Shown here: piece by piece, positions 5,060 to 5,844 of the stretch
Layout: each line of letters begins with the position of its first letter
Position numbering within the stretch: position 1 is the stretch's first letter
Source: Candidatus Heimdallarchaeota archaeon AB_125
GTDB lineage: Archaea > Asgardarchaeota > Heimdallarchaeia > Heimdallarchaeales > Heimdallarchaeaceae
Assembly (NCBI GenBank): GCA_001940755.1
Contig: MEHH01000181.1
Coordinates: forward strand, 1-5,844
Reading direction: 5' to 3'
Length of the DNA stretch: 5,844 bases
Notes under the pieces: model-generated
What the model saw: only the letters and a program-made list of their open reading frames with translations
Told to the model about the DNA's origin: nothing
The model's database searches: none
Position numbers and translations under genes: made by a program

Positions 5060-5844
5060 ATGATAAACACTGTTTTGGGGCCTATTTCAGAAGATGAATT
5101 AGGTATAACTTTAATGCACGAACATATTGTAGTAGATATAATTGGAGCAGATAGAGAGGGAAGATCTTATACTATTGAAGAAGTAGTGGAGTATGTCTTA
5201 CCTTATTTGATTGAAGCACAAAACAAAGGTTGTCAGACTATCGTAGAAGCCACACCTCTCGGTCTTGGAAGAGATTTAGATGTTCTAGTAGAGTGTTCTA
5301 AGAAGTCTGATCTTAATATTATCACTTGTACTGGTGCTTGGGATGGAAGTACAGTTAAGGGATTAAGCGTTCCTGATGCTATTAAGAAAATGTCTATTGA
5401 TGAAATAGCCATTGTTTGGACTAGAGAGTTTGAAGAAGGAATTGATGATACAGGAATTAAGCCTGGGTATATCAAATTAGCTTTAGGGGATGAAGGAGAA
5501 ATCTTCCCTTTACAAGAAAAAATACTTCGAGCTGGAGCGAGAACAAGTTTGAAAACAGGAATGCGTATTCAATGTCATATCTGGGATTCATCATCAGTGC
5601 CTAGAGCTATCGAGATCATTGAAGAAGAAAACTTACCTTATGATAGATTCATCTGGGTTCATGCTGATGGTCTAATGGATATGGAAAAGATTATCAAATT
5701 TGGTAAGAAAGGAATATGGATACAGTTTGATGGGATAGGTACGGTTGAAAAATTCACCAAATATCCTCCTGCAATAAGAAAATTGATTGAAGAAAATCTA
5801 ATTCCTCAATTACTTTTTGGACAAGATTCTGGTTCTTTCTGGGT
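5060..5844 (+). CDS. Phosphotriesterase-family metal-dependent hydrolase (3' end outside window)
   Basis: The frame starts at ATG 5060 and is open to the window end, giving 261 residues of a family usually 320-350 long. The start NTVLGPISEDELGITLMHEH is a textbook match to the phosphotriesterase family of the amidohydrolase superfamily, TIM-barrel enzymes with two metal ions. All six expected ligands are visible: His20 and His22 (HEH), Lys139 in GYIKLA (the lysine carboxylated in relatives), His173 in QCHIWD, His201 in WVHADG, and Asp256 in GQDSG. Their spacing resembles that of the Pseudomonas (Brevundimonas) diminuta enzyme (His55, His57, Lys169, His201, His230, Asp301), with a shorter last interval. 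GRDLDVL (71-77) and FDGIG also fit the family. It has no signal peptide, so it should be cytoplasmic. Members hydrolyse phosphotriesters, lactones or other esters; the substrate cannot be read from sequence. It diverges from the propeller gene, and no functional link is evident. Confidence 0.92.
   Translation, partial: MINTVLGPISEDELGITLMHEHIVVDIIGADREGRSYTIEEVVEYVLPYLIEAQNKGCQTIVEATPLGLGRDLDVLVECSKKSDLNIITCTGAWDGSTVKGLSVPDAIKKMSIDEIAIVWTREFEEGIDDTGIKPGYIKLALGDEGEIFPLQEKILRAGARTSLKTGMRIQCHIWDSSSVPRAIEIIEEENLPYDRFIWVHADGLMDMEKIIKFGKKGIWIQFDGIGTVEKFTKYPPAIRKLIEENLIPQLLFGQDSGSFW

Noticed and set aside
5233..5475. Minus-strand open frame inside the phosphotriesterase-like gene
   Set aside because: It is antisense to a gene with conserved metal ligands and has no supporting signals.

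Overview
This 5.8-kb window comes from an A+T-rich genome that looks archaeal. Three features point that way: T-rich tracts after gene ends that fit archaeal termination, TATA-like boxes, and surface proteins held by one C-terminal membrane helix with a short basic tail. The 24-residue leucine-rich repeats and the Ser/Thr/Asp-rich propeller recall Asgard-type archaea. That placement is an inference; the window has no rRNA, tRNA or informational gene to test it.

Layout. (1) Positions 2-1000 (+) hold the 3' part of a tnpB gene of an IS200/IS605-type element. Its start lies before the window, and a small hairpin with a tandem 8-bp repeat follows its stop. (2) Positions 1131-1925 (+) encode a stand-alone protein of the 2-oxoacid dehydrogenase E2 acyltransferase fold. 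Its TAG stop is followed by 42 more in-frame codons that read like the normal C-terminus of the family (1926-2054). (3) Positions 2068-3168 (-) encode a leucine-rich-repeat protein with eight exact 24-residue repeats and about three membrane helices. It converges on gene 2. (4) Positions 3394-4878 (-) encode a secreted, C-terminally anchored protein with seven blade repeats of 58 residues, probably a seven-bladed beta-propeller. (5) Positions 5060-5844 (+), running off the window, encode a phosphotriesterase-family metal-dependent hydrolase with all six metal ligands present. It diverges from gene 4 across a 181-bp promoter region.

The genes do not form one clear pathway. The LRR and propeller genes share a strand and both encode cell-envelope proteins of the kind that bind partners, but each seems to have its own promoter and terminator. 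The tnpB remnant marks the left side as mobile. I found no CRISPR array, RNA gene or recognisable defence system. The most interesting signals are the in-frame amber codon in the E2-like gene, the missing catalytic histidine in the same protein, and the possible omega-RNA/right end after tnpB.
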